DNA of 64,000 nucleotides, from assembly GCF_032595875.1 (NCBI RefSeq), contig NZ_CP132457.1:248001-312000 (forward strand), read 5' to 3'. The translations under genes and the position numbers were made by a program. The notes beneath the pieces were generated by a model. That model did not search any database and was not told the origin of the DNA. It worked only from the letters and a program-made list of their open reading frames with translations. Positions 37,997-47,276 of this stretch are shown here, piece by piece (position 1 is the first letter of the stretch; every line of letters starts with the position of its first letter). Source of the DNA: Borreliella andersonii (GTDB lineage Bacteria > Spirochaetota > Spirochaetia > Borreliales > Borreliaceae).

Positions 37997-38761
37997 TTAC
38001 ATAAAACTTTTAATAAGACCACTAGTAATCAAAGTCCAACCATCTACCATTACAAAAAGAATGAGCTTAAAAGGCAAAGATATCATCACAGGGGGCAACA
38101 TTATCATACCCATAGCCATTAAAACAGAAGCAACAATAATATCTAAAACTATAAAAGGCAAAAATATTAAAATTCCCATCTTGAAAGCCACTTTAAGCTC
38201 ATGCAAAATAAAAGCTGCAATTAAAACATGTGTTGGCACTTCGCTAAAATTTTTAGGTCGATCATAATTACTCATACTCATAAATAATCTAATCTCTTCA
38301 TGTCGTCCATCAGACATCTGTTTATACATAAAAATTCTAAGAGGAGCAATTCCTTTGTTATAAAATTCATCAAAATTTATTTTTGATTCTTTAAGGGGTA
38401 AATAAGCTTGCTCATATATAGAATTAAAAGTTGGCCACATGGTAAAAATGGTTAAAAATAACGCCAATCCCATTACTATCTGAGTAGGAGGAGATTGTTG
38501 AAGAGATAAAGCACGCCTAATAAAATCCAATACTATAGATATTCGCAAAAACGAAGTCATTAAAACTAAAAACGCTGGAGAAAGCGTAATAATAGTTAAC
38601 AGAATTAAAAGCTGCAAAGAAAAAGCTATCTCTGAACCACCAATACTGTCAAAATTTAAAAACGGGAAATTAAGACCATTAGTAGTCTGCAAAGATTTTG
38701 TTTGAGCAAAAGATAACCTTGTTACACTAAAAAATAAAAAAAAATTAAAACACTTTCTCAA
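37997..38761 (-). CDS. fliP: Flagellar export gate protein FliP
   Basis: 254 aa. A cleavable signal peptide at residues 1-19 (CFNFFLFFSVTRLSFAQ) is typical of FliP, followed by four membrane segments and the strongly conserved SFLRISIVLDFIRRALSLQQ-type block and the ILHELKVAFKMGILIFLPF region. Five copies form the export pore. It starts at TTG with GAGGG about 7 nt upstream. Follows fliO by 10 bp, matching the usual fliO-P-Q-R order. Confidence 0.96.
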   Translation of the reverse strand: MRKCFNFFLFFSVTRLSFAQTKSLQTTNGLNFPFLNFDSIGGSEIAFSLQLLILLTIITLSPAFLVLMTSFLRISIVLDFIRRALSLQQSPPTQIVMGLALFLTIFTMWPTFNSIYEQAYLPLKESKINFDEFYNKGIAPLRIFMYKQMSDGRHEEIRLFMSMSNYDRPKNFSEVPTHVLIAAFILHELKVAFKMGILIFLPFIVLDIIVASVLMAMGMIMLPPVMISLPFKLILFVMVDGWTLITSGLIKSFM

Positions 38762-38771
38762 AACAAACCCT

Positions 38772-39392
38772 CTAAAATTTTTTTAATCTATCTTGTTTAT
38801 CCTTAAGTGAAGTCTCAATTTTCTCCTCAAATTTAACATAATCATTCCCAGAAAAAGGAATCTCTTCTTTTTTGAGCAACATTTTCTTAAAGATTGATTG
38901 AAAAGAATCTTTCTTGACAGAATCATTAATTTTGCTAAGCTTAAGCTTTAAATCCTCCAGTTCTTCTTCAGATTTAATCTCTTTAAGCAAGGTAGAAGAA
39001 TTATTAGAAATCAAAAATATATAAACATTGTCTAATATACTTATGATTCTTATTGAATTTTTAATATCTATCTCGTAAAAAACAAGCTCCTTAATTAAAT
39101 TAGAATTTTGCTCATATTTGATTTTTTTTGAATAAAAAATCAATTTCTTTAATAAAAAAAAGATAAAAAAAACAATAAGTAAAAATAAAACTATCTTAAC
39201 CAAATCCGAAATATTAAAAAGAGAAACTGTCTGAGCATTACCATTGCCAGCAAAATTTACCTTATCTTCTTCAAAAATTGGCAAGCTAGATTCATTTTCT
39301 AAATCATAAGATACTGAATTTACCTGCTCTTGTGAATTAGCATATGTAAAAAAATTAAAAAACGCTAAAAAAACTAAAAATTTGTTATTCAT
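38772..39392 (-). CDS. fliO: Flagellar export gate assembly protein FliO (FliZ)
   Basis: 206 aa. An N-terminal signal-like segment ([14 protein letters not shown]), an exposed linker, one membrane helix at about residues 63-83 ([18 protein letters not shown]), and a cytoplasmic domain rich in Lys and Glu. The size and position between fliN and fliP identify it as FliO, a scaffold needed for stable FliP ring assembly. It is historically called fliZ in Borrelia. It overlaps the fliN stop by 8 nt. Confidence 0.88.
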   Translation of the reverse strand: MNNKFLVFLAFFNFFTYANSQEQVNSVSYDLENESSLPIFEEDKVNFAGNGNAQTVSLFNISDLVKIVLFLLIVFFIFFLLKKLIFYSKKIKYEQNSNLIKELVFYEIDIKNSIRIISILDNVYIFLISNNSSTLLKEIKSEEELEDLKLKLSKINDSVKKDSFQSIFKKMLLKKEEIPFSGNDYVKFEEKIETSLKDKQDRLKKF

Positions 39393-39726
39393 TTTTAGTT
39401 TTAATTATCTCAGTAATTCTAACTCCAAAATTTTCATCAATTACAACTACTTCTCCCCTAGCAACTATTTTACCGTTTACTAAAATATCCACAGGCTCAC
39501 CAGCAAGTTTATCAAGAGTAATAATTGTTCCTTCAGACATGCCAAGTATGTCTTTTATTTTGCGCTCTGTTCTTCCAAGCTCTACAGTAAGCCGCATAGA
39601 AACATCCATTAAAAGCCCAAAATTACTAGGATCAACTCCTTCTGGCAAAGTGTCAATTAAATCAGGAAGCTTAACTCCCTTTATTTCTGGCTTTTCTACA
39701 TTATCGCTTTTTTCATCTACGCTCAT
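39385..39726 (-). CDS. fliN: Flagellar switch protein FliN
   Basis: 113 aa. The C-terminal 75 residues form the SpoA/FliN fold ([44 protein letters not shown]), preceded by a short acidic linker. FliN makes up the lower C-ring, binding FliM and the FliH-FliI complex. ATG with AGAGG 8 nt upstream. Follows fliM after 45 bp, one of the largest gaps in the operon, but no promoter or hairpin is evident there. Confidence 0.95.
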   Translation of the reverse strand: MSVDEKSDNVEKPEIKGVKLPDLIDTLPEGVDPSNFGLLMDVSMRLTVELGRTERKIKDILGMSEGTIITLDKLAGEPVDILVNGKIVARGEVVVIDENFGVRITEIIKTKNE

Positions 39727-39771
39727 AATTTAACCTCTTAATAATTTAAGTTTTAATAAATAAAATAACTA

Positions 39772-40830
39772 TCACTCAACCTCTTCTGTAAGCTCTTTTA
39801 ATAAATCAAACCCTTTTATATCTCCAATTTTTTCTGTAATTTGTACTGAAACTTTATTTCCCATTAAGCCCATTCTACATTTAAACTTTTCTTTAGTACC
39901 AACTTTCAAAGTTAAATCTTTATTTATTAGAGAAGATTCAAGATTTAAAACATCACCTTTCTCAAGCGATAAAATTTCTCTTACTTTAAGTCTAACTTCC
40001 CCTATTTCTGCCACCAAAGGCATCGCTGTATTTTCCAACTTCTCACGCAAAGCATCAAGATTCTCACTGGTAGTTCCAACCCCAATCAAAGAATGCCAAT
40101 ATCTTGTTGATAATTTTGAAACAATAGGCTCTATAGTAATATAAGGCAAACAAAAATTCATAAGCCCTTCTACTTTTCCTATTTTAACCTCAAGAGTTAC
40201 TAAAATAATCATTTCTGTAGGAGGAACTATTTGAGCAAACTGTGGATTGACCTCAATATGCCCAAATCTTGGCCTTAAATCAACCACTTGAGACCAAGCC
40301 TCTCTCATATTAGCAAGTATACGAATAATAACGCTTTCCATAACAGACTGCTCAATTTCTGTTAAATCTCTACTCTTATCTTTAATCGTATCTCCATCTC
40401 CACCAAAAAGCCTATCTACTATGGCAAATGCTATTGTTGGATCAACTTCAAAAATAGCAGATCCTTTAAGAGGATCCATATTTATTATTGCTAAAGTTGT
40501 AGGATTGGGTATTGACCTAATAAACTCCTCATAGGTTAATTGGTCAACTGAAGCTACATGAACATGAACCATTTTCCTCAAAAGAGCAGAAAGTGAGGTT
40601 GTAGTATACCTGGCAAATGCCTCATGAAAACTTGAAACTGTTCTAACTTGCTCTTTTGAAAATTTATCTGGCCTTTTAAAGTCATAAACCTTAACTTTTT
40701 GCTTTTTGCCTGTAGGGCTAGATATAACATTAGAAAGGGACTCGTCTAAGGATAAACTTTCAGACGAGTTGATAGACTCTAAAAGACTATCTATATCATC
40801 TTGAGATAAAGCTCCTGGGTTGTTTGCCAT
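39772..40830 (-). CDS. fliM: Flagellar switch protein FliM
   Basis: 352 aa. The N-terminal CheY-binding peptide is recognisable as LSQDDIDSLLESI. The middle CheC-like domain includes the GGxG motif (RLFGGDGDTIKD), and the C-terminal SpoA domain resembles FliN. It forms the C-ring wall and reverses rotation on binding phospho-CheY. AAAGGA ribosome-binding site before ATG. The motor here is unstacked and drives periplasmic filaments. Confidence 0.96.
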   Translation of the reverse strand: MANNPGALSQDDIDSLLESINSSESLSLDESLSNVISSPTGKKQKVKVYDFKRPDKFSKEQVRTVSSFHEAFARYTTTSLSALLRKMVHVHVASVDQLTYEEFIRSIPNPTTLAIINMDPLKGSAIFEVDPTIAFAIVDRLFGGDGDTIKDKSRDLTEIEQSVMESVIIRILANMREAWSQVVDLRPRFGHIEVNPQFAQIVPPTEMIILVTLEVKIGKVEGLMNFCLPYITIEPIVSKLSTRYWHSLIGVGTTSENLDALREKLENTAMPLVAEIGEVRLKVREILSLEKGDVLNLESSLINKDLTLKVGTKEKFKCRMGLMGNKVSVQITEKIGDIKGFDLLKELTEEVE

Positions 40831-40867
40831 CTAAAATTCCTTTAAATTTAAAATTCTTTTAAATTTA

Positions 40868-41404
40868 TTACATATCAAAAATATCAATTTGGGTTAATGC
40901 TATTTCTTTTATTTCTCCATTTCTAAGAATACTATTAATTCTTGCCTTAATTTCTGCTTTTATTTGACTTTCATTCTTTATTTCTTGACCAGTTCTTTGA
41001 CTAAAATATTCTCTAATAATGTCTTTTAAACGCACTTTTTGCCTTCCAAGCTCATTGAGAATATTGACATTATTTTCTGCATATCCTAAAGCAAGCTTTA
41101 CAACAAAAGTTTTCGGAGGAACATCCAAGGTGTTACCCCTAATCTCATCTATGCTTTCATACCATATAAGCATAGGTGGCTTTCCTAAGTATTCATTAGA
41201 AAAAACTGGAAAATCACTAGGAGCTCCACTTTGACTTACCACCATTTTAGACACAAAATAAGAAACAACTATCATTATTGCAACCGTAAATATTCCTATT
41301 GCAAGTATCTGTAAAATTTTTATTATAATATCAGGCAATAAACCACCTTTTCTACTAAAATTGGAATCCCCCATATCTAAATTGTCATCGTCTTTATTCG
41401 GCAT
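40868..41404 (-). CDS. fliL: Flagellar stator-associated protein FliL
   Basis: 178 aa with a short cytoplasmic N-terminus, one membrane helix at about residues 29-53 (IIKILQILAIGIFTVAIMIV) and a periplasmic stomatin-like domain. The C-terminus LRNGEIKEIALTQIDIFDM fits the family. FliL forms rings around the stator and in spirochetes affects filament orientation. A strong GGGAGGA site precedes ATG. It lies between motB and fliM, as in other bacteria. Confidence 0.92.
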   Translation of the reverse strand: MPNKDDDNLDMGDSNFSRKGGLLPDIIIKILQILAIGIFTVAIMIVVSYFVSKMVVSQSGAPSDFPVFSNEYLGKPPMLIWYESIDEIRGNTLDVPPKTFVVKLALGYAENNVNILNELGRQKVRLKDIIREYFSQRTGQEIKNESQIKAEIKARINSILRNGEIKEIALTQIDIFDM

Positions 41405-41451
41405 AATAAAATTCCTCCCATTAATTTCTTATTTACAGTTAAAAAAATTAG

Positions 41452-42234
41452 TTACTGCTTAATTTCCTTAGGGAAACTTAAAGATGCATCCGTAGTAATT
41501 AATATATCAATTCTTCTATTATAAGCTCTGCCCTCGGGAGTATCGTCTGTTGCAATAGGTCTACTTCCACCAAAACCAGATACTTCAAAATTATTTTCAA
41601 TGCTTTTAACATCGGATTGATCTAAATAGTTTAAAATATGTTCTAGCATATTAACAGATCTAGCAGCCGAAAGTTCCCAATTGCTTTTCCAAGGTCCATT
41701 TACATCAGTATCAATATTGTCTGTATGCCCTTCTATTTTAAAATTATAGCCTCTAGAACTTAAAACACCAATAAAAGATGCTATTTTTTGAATAGAATCC
41801 CTATTCTCTTCAAGCTTAACATCTGCACTAGCAGAATCAAAAAATGCATCCGCTGCAAGAGATATCACAATACCTCTTTCTTCTTGTCTAACTACAATAT
41901 TTTTAGACTGAATCTTCTCAATAAATTCAATCATAGATTTATTTTTAGCAGTCTGAGATGCTTGTTTATTGCGCACAGTAGAAGGCAAAGACATAAAACT
42001 ATTACTCAAATAAGATAATTTACTAAAATCTAAAGTTTTACCACCCTTAAAAAATCCCGCACCTGTAAAAGAAGCAGACATTATTCTTATTACGTTTTCT
42101 TGAAAAATAATATCATTTAACGAAAACATTGTAACAAAAAACACAAGCAACAAAGTAACCATGTCTCCATAAGTTAACATATAATCTGGAAATCCTTCAT
42201 CACATTTTGAAGGTTTCTTAATTCGCAAAGCCAT
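41452..42234 (-). CDS. motB: Stator protein MotB
   Basis: 260 aa. A short cytoplasmic leader precedes one membrane helix with the proton-binding Asp24 (MLTYGDMVTLLLVFFVTMF). The periplasmic OmpA-like domain holds the peptidoglycan-binding motif IEGHTDNIDTD and NWELSAARSVNML. It anchors the stator to the wall. A plug-type helix should follow the TM. It joins motA by a TAATG overlap, giving coupled synthesis at the needed ratio. Confidence 0.96.
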   Translation of the reverse strand: MALRIKKPSKCDEGFPDYMLTYGDMVTLLLVFFVTMFSLNDIIFQENVIRIMSASFTGAGFFKGGKTLDFSKLSYLSNSFMSLPSTVRNKQASQTAKNKSMIEFIEKIQSKNIVVRQEERGIVISLAADAFFDSASADVKLEENRDSIQKIASFIGVLSSRGYNFKIEGHTDNIDTDVNGPWKSNWELSAARSVNMLEHILNYLDQSDVKSIENNFEVSGFGGSRPIATDDTPEGRAYNRRIDILITTDASLSFPKEIKQ

Positions 42235-43016
42235 TACTCACCCCCAATGCTATTACTAAGCTGGCTTCGATCTTTGGGAGTTAAAAACGTCATTAATTTT
42301 TGCTCTAAAATCCTAGGATTATCTCCAGACTGAATTGATAAAACACCTTCAATTATCATTGTTTTTACTGCAGCCTCCTCAGTATCAATTTTTTCCAACT
42401 TAAGTTGAACAGGAGTAAACATTAAATTTGCCATTATAGTTCCATAAAGAGTTGTAATAAGAGCAACAGCCATAGAAGAACCAAGCGCAGATTTATCCTC
42501 TAGATTGCCAAGAAGAGCTACAAGCCCAATAAGAGTACCCGTCATACCAAAAGCTGGAGCAAGCTTTGCCCAAGTTTTAAAAAGATCTGAACCAACTTTA
42601 TGCCTTTCTTGCATTTGATCAAGCTCTAAATAAAGCATAGTTCTAATTACTTCAGGATCCGCACCATCAACAACAAGCCTCATCCCCGACTTAAAAAATG
42701 GATCATTAATTTGTTCAAGTTCATCATCAAGAGATAAAAGACCTTCTTTTCTAGCCTTTTCTGAAAGCTCTACTAATATTTTTATAATGGAAACCTTAGC
42801 ATATGAATTTCTTCTAAAGAAAAATCCCAAATACGTTGGAATTTTTTTTACAGCAACAACTTCTGATGAAGCCATAAGAGCAGAAAAAGATCCAACAACA
42901 GTAATAAAAACAGAGCTTAAATCCCAAAAAACACCAAGTCCTGTAGGAGTGAATGCCATAGAAATTAAAATAGCTCCAAATCCAACCCCCCACCCAAGTA
43001 TACTAGCTAAATTCAT
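42234..43016 (-). CDS. motA: Stator protein MotA
   Basis: 260 aa with four membrane helices and a large cytoplasmic loop. The conserved Pro region is LAPAFGMTGTLIGLVALL, and GTIMANLMFTPVQLKL follows. The loop contains charged residues that contact FliG. With MotB it forms a proton-driven 5:2 stator. ATG overlaps the flbD stop by 4 nt, so flbD-motA-motB are likely coupled. Confidence 0.96.
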   Translation of the reverse strand: MNLASILGWGVGFGAILISMAFTPTGLGVFWDLSSVFITVVGSFSALMASSEVVAVKKIPTYLGFFFRRNSYAKVSIIKILVELSEKARKEGLLSLDDELEQINDPFFKSGMRLVVDGADPEVIRTMLYLELDQMQERHKVGSDLFKTWAKLAPAFGMTGTLIGLVALLGNLEDKSALGSSMAVALITTLYGTIMANLMFTPVQLKLEKIDTEEAAVKTMIIEGVLSIQSGDNPRILEQKLMTFLTPKDRSQLSNSIGGE

Positions 43017-43237
43017 AATTCAACGCCCCCATTTCCTTCTTCTAAAATTTTTTCAAAAGAAGCAACTTCTTTCCTATACAACTTAATCCTATTAACCACC
43101 TCTTCAACTTTTTCTTTCACAATCAACTTCTTACCGTTCATAAGAAGAATTGTGGTATCGGGATTAGCCTCAATACTTTCAATATGATAAGGATTTAAAT
43201 AATATCCATCACCATTAAGCTTAGTTACAAAAATCAT
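43013..43237 (-). CDS. flbD: FlbD/SwrD family flagellar protein
   Basis: 74 aa. The sequence MIFVTKLNGDGYYLNPYHIE and the following DTTILLMNGKKLIVKE are characteristic of FlbD/SwrD, a small cytoplasmic protein always found between flgE and motA. In Bacillus, SwrD increases flagellar power, probably by acting on stators; the position next to motA-motB supports the same idea here. AGGA lies directly before the ATG. A coiled-coil C-terminus (VVNRIKLYRKEVASFEKIL) is visible. Confidence 0.92.
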   Translation of the reverse strand: MIFVTKLNGDGYYLNPYHIESIEANPDTTILLMNGKKLIVKEKVEEVVNRIKLYRKEVASFEKILEEGNGGVEL

Positions 43238-43258
43238 ATCCTAAAAAACAATCTTAGA

Positions 43259-44587
43259 TTAATTTTTCAATCTTACAAGTTCTTGCAACAATTGATCAGA
43301 GGTGGTAATGGTTTTGGCGTTTGCCTGAAATCCTCTTTGGGTTACTATCATATCTGTAAACTGCTCTGCAAGATCAACATTAGCCATTTCTAAAACACCA
43401 GATCTAATATCACCAAGTCCAGCAAGTCCGGTTTCGCCTATTCTAGCTTGACCTGAATTGCTTGTTTCTACAAAATTAGTATCACCTGCTTTTGCAAGTC
43501 CCCCGGGATTCATAAAAGAAGCAAGAGCAATTTTACCAAGATCTCGTCTTATACCATTTGAATAAATGCCAACTATAACACCATTTTGATCAATTTCATA
43601 ATTCTCCATATATCCCATACCATATCCATCCTGAATAATGGCCTTTGTGCTACTAGAATCAGCAAACTGAGTAATTGAATCAGTATAGCTTCCAATTGTT
43701 CCTAATTTCAAATTTACAGTTTGCTGCTCACCAACTTCACCTACATTTGCACCCAAAACATTAAATGTTATAGGAATTTGAAGAATATCTCCTTTCTGAC
43801 CTGGCTGACCATTTAAAGACGCCAATGCTCCTTCATTGTCAAACCCAAGTGTAAAACTTGAATTTTGTTCACCATTTATTAACACTGTTGCATTCCATAA
43901 ATTAGGCGTATTTAAATCTTTTACAACTCTAAGTTCAAGAACACTAACATTTCCAAAGCTGTCATACAATGATTTATTGACAACCCAAGTTCCACGTGCA
44001 ATATCTGCAGGACTTGCACCTTCTTGAATTAAGGGCAATCTCTTATCAAGATTACAAGCAAAAGTAACATTTTTGGTAGACTTTGCCCCCTCTTTATCTC
44101 CAATAGGAATAATCAAATCCTCAATATCAGAAGCTGTATTTATAACCCTTTCACCTTCTAAATCTCTTGCCATCCAACCTTGAATTCGCATTCCATTTGC
44201 AGGATTTACAAGATGCCTATCAGAGTCCACATCAAAAGCACCAGCTCTCGTATAAAACAAATTTTTACCTTCTTTTAAAATAAAAAATCCATTGCCACTA
44301 ACCCCAAGATCAGATGCTTTTTGAGTGCTTTGAAAAGCTCCTTGAGTGTGAATAGTGTCAATTGAAGCAACATTCATGCCCAATCCAACTTGCTTGGGAT
44401 TAGTCCCACCACGAGTATCAGTAGGACGAGAAGCTCCAGAAATAGATTGCAATATCATGTCCTGAAAATTTACTCTTCCTTTTTTAAAGCCAATTGTATT
44501 TACATTAGCTATATTGTTACCAACAACATCCATTCTTGTTTGATGATTCTGAAGCCCAGAAACACCAGAATATAAAGATCTCATCAT
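43259..44587 (-). CDS. flgE: Flagellar hook protein FlgE
   Basis: 442 aa. It starts MMRSLYSGVSGLQNHQTRMD with the rod/hook signature VVGNNIANVNTIGFKKGR and ends with the standard hook C-terminus (DMIVTQRGFQANAKTITTSD). Lys165 (PIGDK) and Cys178 (VTFACNLDK) sit at the positions that form the lysinoalanine cross-link in Treponema hooks, giving covalently linked, unusually stable hooks. GGAGGAG precedes the first ATG by 7 nt. Lies 4 bp after flgD. Confidence 0.97.
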   Translation of the reverse strand: MMRSLYSGVSGLQNHQTRMDVVGNNIANVNTIGFKKGRVNFQDMILQSISGASRPTDTRGGTNPKQVGLGMNVASIDTIHTQGAFQSTQKASDLGVSGNGFFILKEGKNLFYTRAGAFDVDSDRHLVNPANGMRIQGWMARDLEGERVINTASDIEDLIIPIGDKEGAKSTKNVTFACNLDKRLPLIQEGASPADIARGTWVVNKSLYDSFGNVSVLELRVVKDLNTPNLWNATVLINGEQNSSFTLGFDNEGALASLNGQPGQKGDILQIPITFNVLGANVGEVGEQQTVNLKLGTIGSYTDSITQFADSSSTKAIIQDGYGMGYMENYEIDQNGVIVGIYSNGIRRDLGKIALASFMNPGGLAKAGDTNFVETSNSGQARIGETGLAGLGDIRSGVLEMANVDLAEQFTDMIVTQRGFQANAKTITTSDQLLQELVRLKN

Positions 44588-44591
44588 ATAA

Positions 44592-45035
44592 TTACTCCTC
44601 CAAACCTACCGATAATATGTTTTTATATGCATAATAATTACCATTAACCATAACTTGAGGTATTGCGCCTGCCTTAATGTTTGTGACACGACCCTCAACA
44701 ATCTCCCCATCACCATGTTGGAATTTAATTACTTTCCCTAATAAATCCAAATCTTTTCTTATTTCCAAAGAAGATGAAAGTTTTTCAAATGACTTACTCA
44801 TATTAGTCATTTGCTCAAGAGCCGAAAATTGTGCCATTTGAGCAATAAATTCCTTGTCTTTCATCGGATTTGTAGGATCTTGATACCTAAGTTGAGTAAT
44901 AAGCAACTTTAAAAAATCGTCCTTGCCAAGATTAACCTTATTAGATATATTCTCAACATTAAAATCTATTTTTTTTTTAACTTTACTACCAATACTTAAA
45001 TTAGAAACATTTTCCAAAGCGTTTATTTTATTCAC
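44592..45035 (-). CDS. flgD: Hook cap assembly protein FlgD
   Basis: 147 aa; GTG start. The conserved N-terminal block [20 protein letters not shown], then [19 protein letters not shown] is clear. The C-terminal half is short compared with enteric FlgD (about 230 aa) and lacks the extended Ig-like domain, as in other spirochetes. It caps the growing hook and is discarded afterwards. It lies between fliK and flgE. Confidence 0.94.
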   Translation of the reverse strand: MNKINALENVSNLSIGSKVKKKIDFNVENISNKVNLGKDDFLKLLITQLRYQDPTNPMKDKEFIAQMAQFSALEQMTNMSKSFEKLSSSLEIRKDLDLLGKVIKFQHGDGEIVEGRVTNIKAGAIPQVMVNGNYYAYKNILSVGLEE

Positions 45036-45048
45036 TTAACTCTACCCT

Positions 45049-46233
45049 CTAAACAATTAAATTAACATTTTTATCTACATCGTAAGAAAATTCAACTTCT
45101 TCTTCAATTTGAAAAAATTTATTATAACCAAAATGAAAATTTTGATCCCTAGAGTGATCTTTAAAATTTCCAGTAAAAGAATTTAAATTCTCACCCGCAA
45201 GAAAAAGATTTAAGTTAGCATTAAAACCACTCTCACCAAGCATTTTATTTAATGAATGCATATTTTGGTCAAAAAGCATTTTAACATTCTGATTATCCAC
45301 TACAATTTTTCCCAATAAATTATTATTCGAATCAAGGTTTAAATTAATTCGTATACTACCAAGCTCTTTGGGCTTTAAAACCAACTTAATCTCTCCTGTA
45401 TTATTCGATTTTAACACAACTTTAGCTTTATCCACAATATTTTTATTAATCTTAAGATTCCACTCCGGCTTTAAACTGCTGATAAAATCAAAACCTTCAA
45501 CTTCTTTAAAGTTTTTTATATTATAATTAGCAAATTCTTCAACAAAGCCTTTAAAAGAGTCGTTTGATATTTCTTTAACCTTATACTTATCAACAAAATT
45601 TTGACCATCAATTGCATTTAAGCTAAACTTTGAAAAAACAAATTCATTATGTTCACTATTATTCTTTTTGAAGTTTTTCACATCAATGTTAATAACATTC
45701 TTTTCTTCCTTTTTGTCATTTAAGTCTATCTGATTATAATAATCATCAACAAAAGCAGTTAAAAAATCAAAACCAAAAAAAGAACTCAAGTCATTAAAAG
45801 CCAAACAAAGTCTTTCGATTTTTTCAAAAAATTTTTCTTTACCTAGTAAATCAAAATTGAATGATAAATTTTCTTTAATGCTATTTAAACCTTCAAAATC
45901 TAAAAAAACACGCATTCTAGTAATCAAAGATTTCAAATCAGAAACAAAAGCATCATTTTCAAGTTTCTTTAAGAAAAGGGATTTATTTAAAGGGGATTTT
46001 TTTAAATTTTTAGCAACAACTCCATTGTCTTTAAAAAAATTTAAAAAATCAAATATCATAAACTTTGCCTTAGCTAATTTTTTAGATTCAAAAGACATAA
46101 CATTTAAAAAAGAACTTACATTTCCTCTAGATCCCATTTTAGAAACATTTAAATTTAACCCTTTAATTGTATCCAAAAGATTTAACTTGTTACCATAAGC
46201 TTTACTTAAATTTACTAAATTATTCATATACAT
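45049..46233 (-). CDS. fliK: FliK-type hook-length control protein
   Basis: 394 aa, low complexity and Lys/Asn-rich for about the first 270 residues. The C-terminal domain (LKPKELGSIRINLNLDSN, GKIVVDNQNVKMLFDQN, LNKMLGESGFNANLNLF) is the Flg_hook domain that triggers the FlhB switch. The position upstream of flgD is the canonical fliK place; older Borrelia naming is flbC. Two close in-frame ATGs (46233 and 46227) are possible, and GGAG is better spaced for the second. The flexible N-terminal region is the expected ruler. Confidence 0.85.
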   Translation of the reverse strand: MYMNNLVNLSKAYGNKLNLLDTIKGLNLNVSKMGSRGNVSSFLNVMSFESKKLAKAKFMIFDFLNFFKDNGVVAKNLKKSPLNKSLFLKKLENDAFVSDLKSLITRMRVFLDFEGLNSIKENLSFNFDLLGKEKFFEKIERLCLAFNDLSSFFGFDFLTAFVDDYYNQIDLNDKKEEKNVINIDVKNFKKNNSEHNEFVFSKFSLNAIDGQNFVDKYKVKEISNDSFKGFVEEFANYNIKNFKEVEGFDFISSLKPEWNLKINKNIVDKAKVVLKSNNTGEIKLVLKPKELGSIRINLNLDSNNNLLGKIVVDNQNVKMLFDQNMHSLNKMLGESGFNANLNLFLAGENLNSFTGNFKDHSRDQNFHFGYNKFFQIEEEVEFSYDVDKNVNLIV

Positions 46234-46234
46234 A

Positions 46235-46858
46235 CTACTCCAATGAACTAACAGACATTTTTCTAATCAGAATAGCAGCTTTTTTAGAATCCATAAGAGA
46301 TAACCAATAAGGAACAATTGATAAACGACCCTCTTTTTTAGAAAGCTCTTCAATTTTTCGCATATAAGATATTGCAAGTTCAGGATTTAAATCCTCAAGC
46401 CGCTTAACAGCATCTTCTGGTGGCATATTCATTAAATATACAGCTGTTTGTAAAATATTTGCTTCCTCATCATTATATTTATTTATAATGTCATCTATTA
46501 CCTTTTGCTTTAAATCTAAATCTTTCTGTTTTTGCTTAAGCTCGAATTCAAGCTTACTTAAGCTATCTTCTTTTAACTTTAGATCTTCTTTAAGCTTTTC
46601 AATCTGCTGATTCTTAATATCAATAGCTTCTCTTTCTTTCACAAGTCTAGCTTCATCAAGAATTATATTAGAATTATGATCAAAAACCAAAGAAGCTTCT
46701 CCTAAAAGCTTAGTTCTTACAAATTCAGGAAAATATCTTTTAGTATTATACATTCCAATAAAATTAATGAAAAATAATACAAAGAAAAATAAAATAACAA
46801 TTAAAAATAGCAAAAAAAATACCCTAAAAAAGAACGATAAAAAATTATTCACTTTCAT
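46235..46858 (-). CDS. flbB: FlbB, spirochete collar/MotE-like protein
   Basis: 207 aa. One N-terminal membrane helix (FRVFFLLFLIVILFFFVLFF), a long coiled coil at about residues 65-125 (KNQQIEKLKEDLKLKEDS, and so on), and a C-terminal MgtE_N/MotE-like helical domain (MPPEDAVKRLEDLNPELAIS). In B. burgdorferi, FlbB is a core component of the periplasmic collar that is unique to spirochete motors and needed to hold stators. The sequence fits a periplasmic protein anchored at the base. Overlaps fliJ by 14 nt. Confidence 0.88.
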   Translation of the reverse strand: MKVNNFLSFFFRVFFLLFLIVILFFFVLFFINFIGMYNTKRYFPEFVRTKLLGEASLVFDHNSNIILDEARLVKEREAIDIKNQQIEKLKEDLKLKEDSLSKLEFELKQKQKDLDLKQKVIDDIINKYNDEEANILQTAVYLMNMPPEDAVKRLEDLNPELAISYMRKIEELSKKEGRLSIVPYWLSLMDSKKAAILIRKMSVSSLE

Positions 46859-47276
46859 TCCTTAAATTTTGACAAACTTTATAATTTACGTGCTCATCTA
46901 ACAGTAAGCTTTCCTTTTTTTCTCTATTTTTGATTATAGAATTATTTAAATCTTTTATTAATATCTTAATCTTTTTTTCTTGTCTATATTTATCCACATA
47001 AATATCATAATACTCGTTATAATGCTTTCTAAGCTCTTCAAGAATTTTAAAATTTTGGATTTTTTTACAATTTAAACAATCTATATAGCCTCTTATGTAA
47101 AGATCATTAAAGCTATTTAAGTTTTTTAAAAGATTAGGAATTCCATCTGAAAACTGATTTATTTTTGAAATTTTCTTATTTACATTCATTAAGTCTCTCT
47201 CGCTTAACTTTCTAAAATAAGTTCTAATCGTCAATATTCTATTAAGCTTTTGTTTTTTAAAGTTTAAATCATTCAA
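46845..47276 (-). CDS. fliJ: FliJ-like export chaperone escort (FlbA)
   Basis: 143 aa, almost wholly helical and charged, with no membrane segment. It starts at TTG overlapping the fliI stop by 4 nt. The immediate fliI-fliJ order and coiled-coil composition identify it as FliJ (FlbA in Borrelia), which inserts into the FliI hexamer and links it to FlhA. Sequence conservation in this family is low, so the call depends on position. Confidence 0.78.
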   Translation of the reverse strand: MNDLNFKKQKLNRILTIRTYFRKLSERDLMNVNKKISKINQFSDGIPNLLKNLNSFNDLYIRGYIDCLNCKKIQNFKILEELRKHYNEYYDIYVDKYRQEKKIKILIKDLNNSIIKNREKKESLLLDEHVNYKVCQNLRNESE

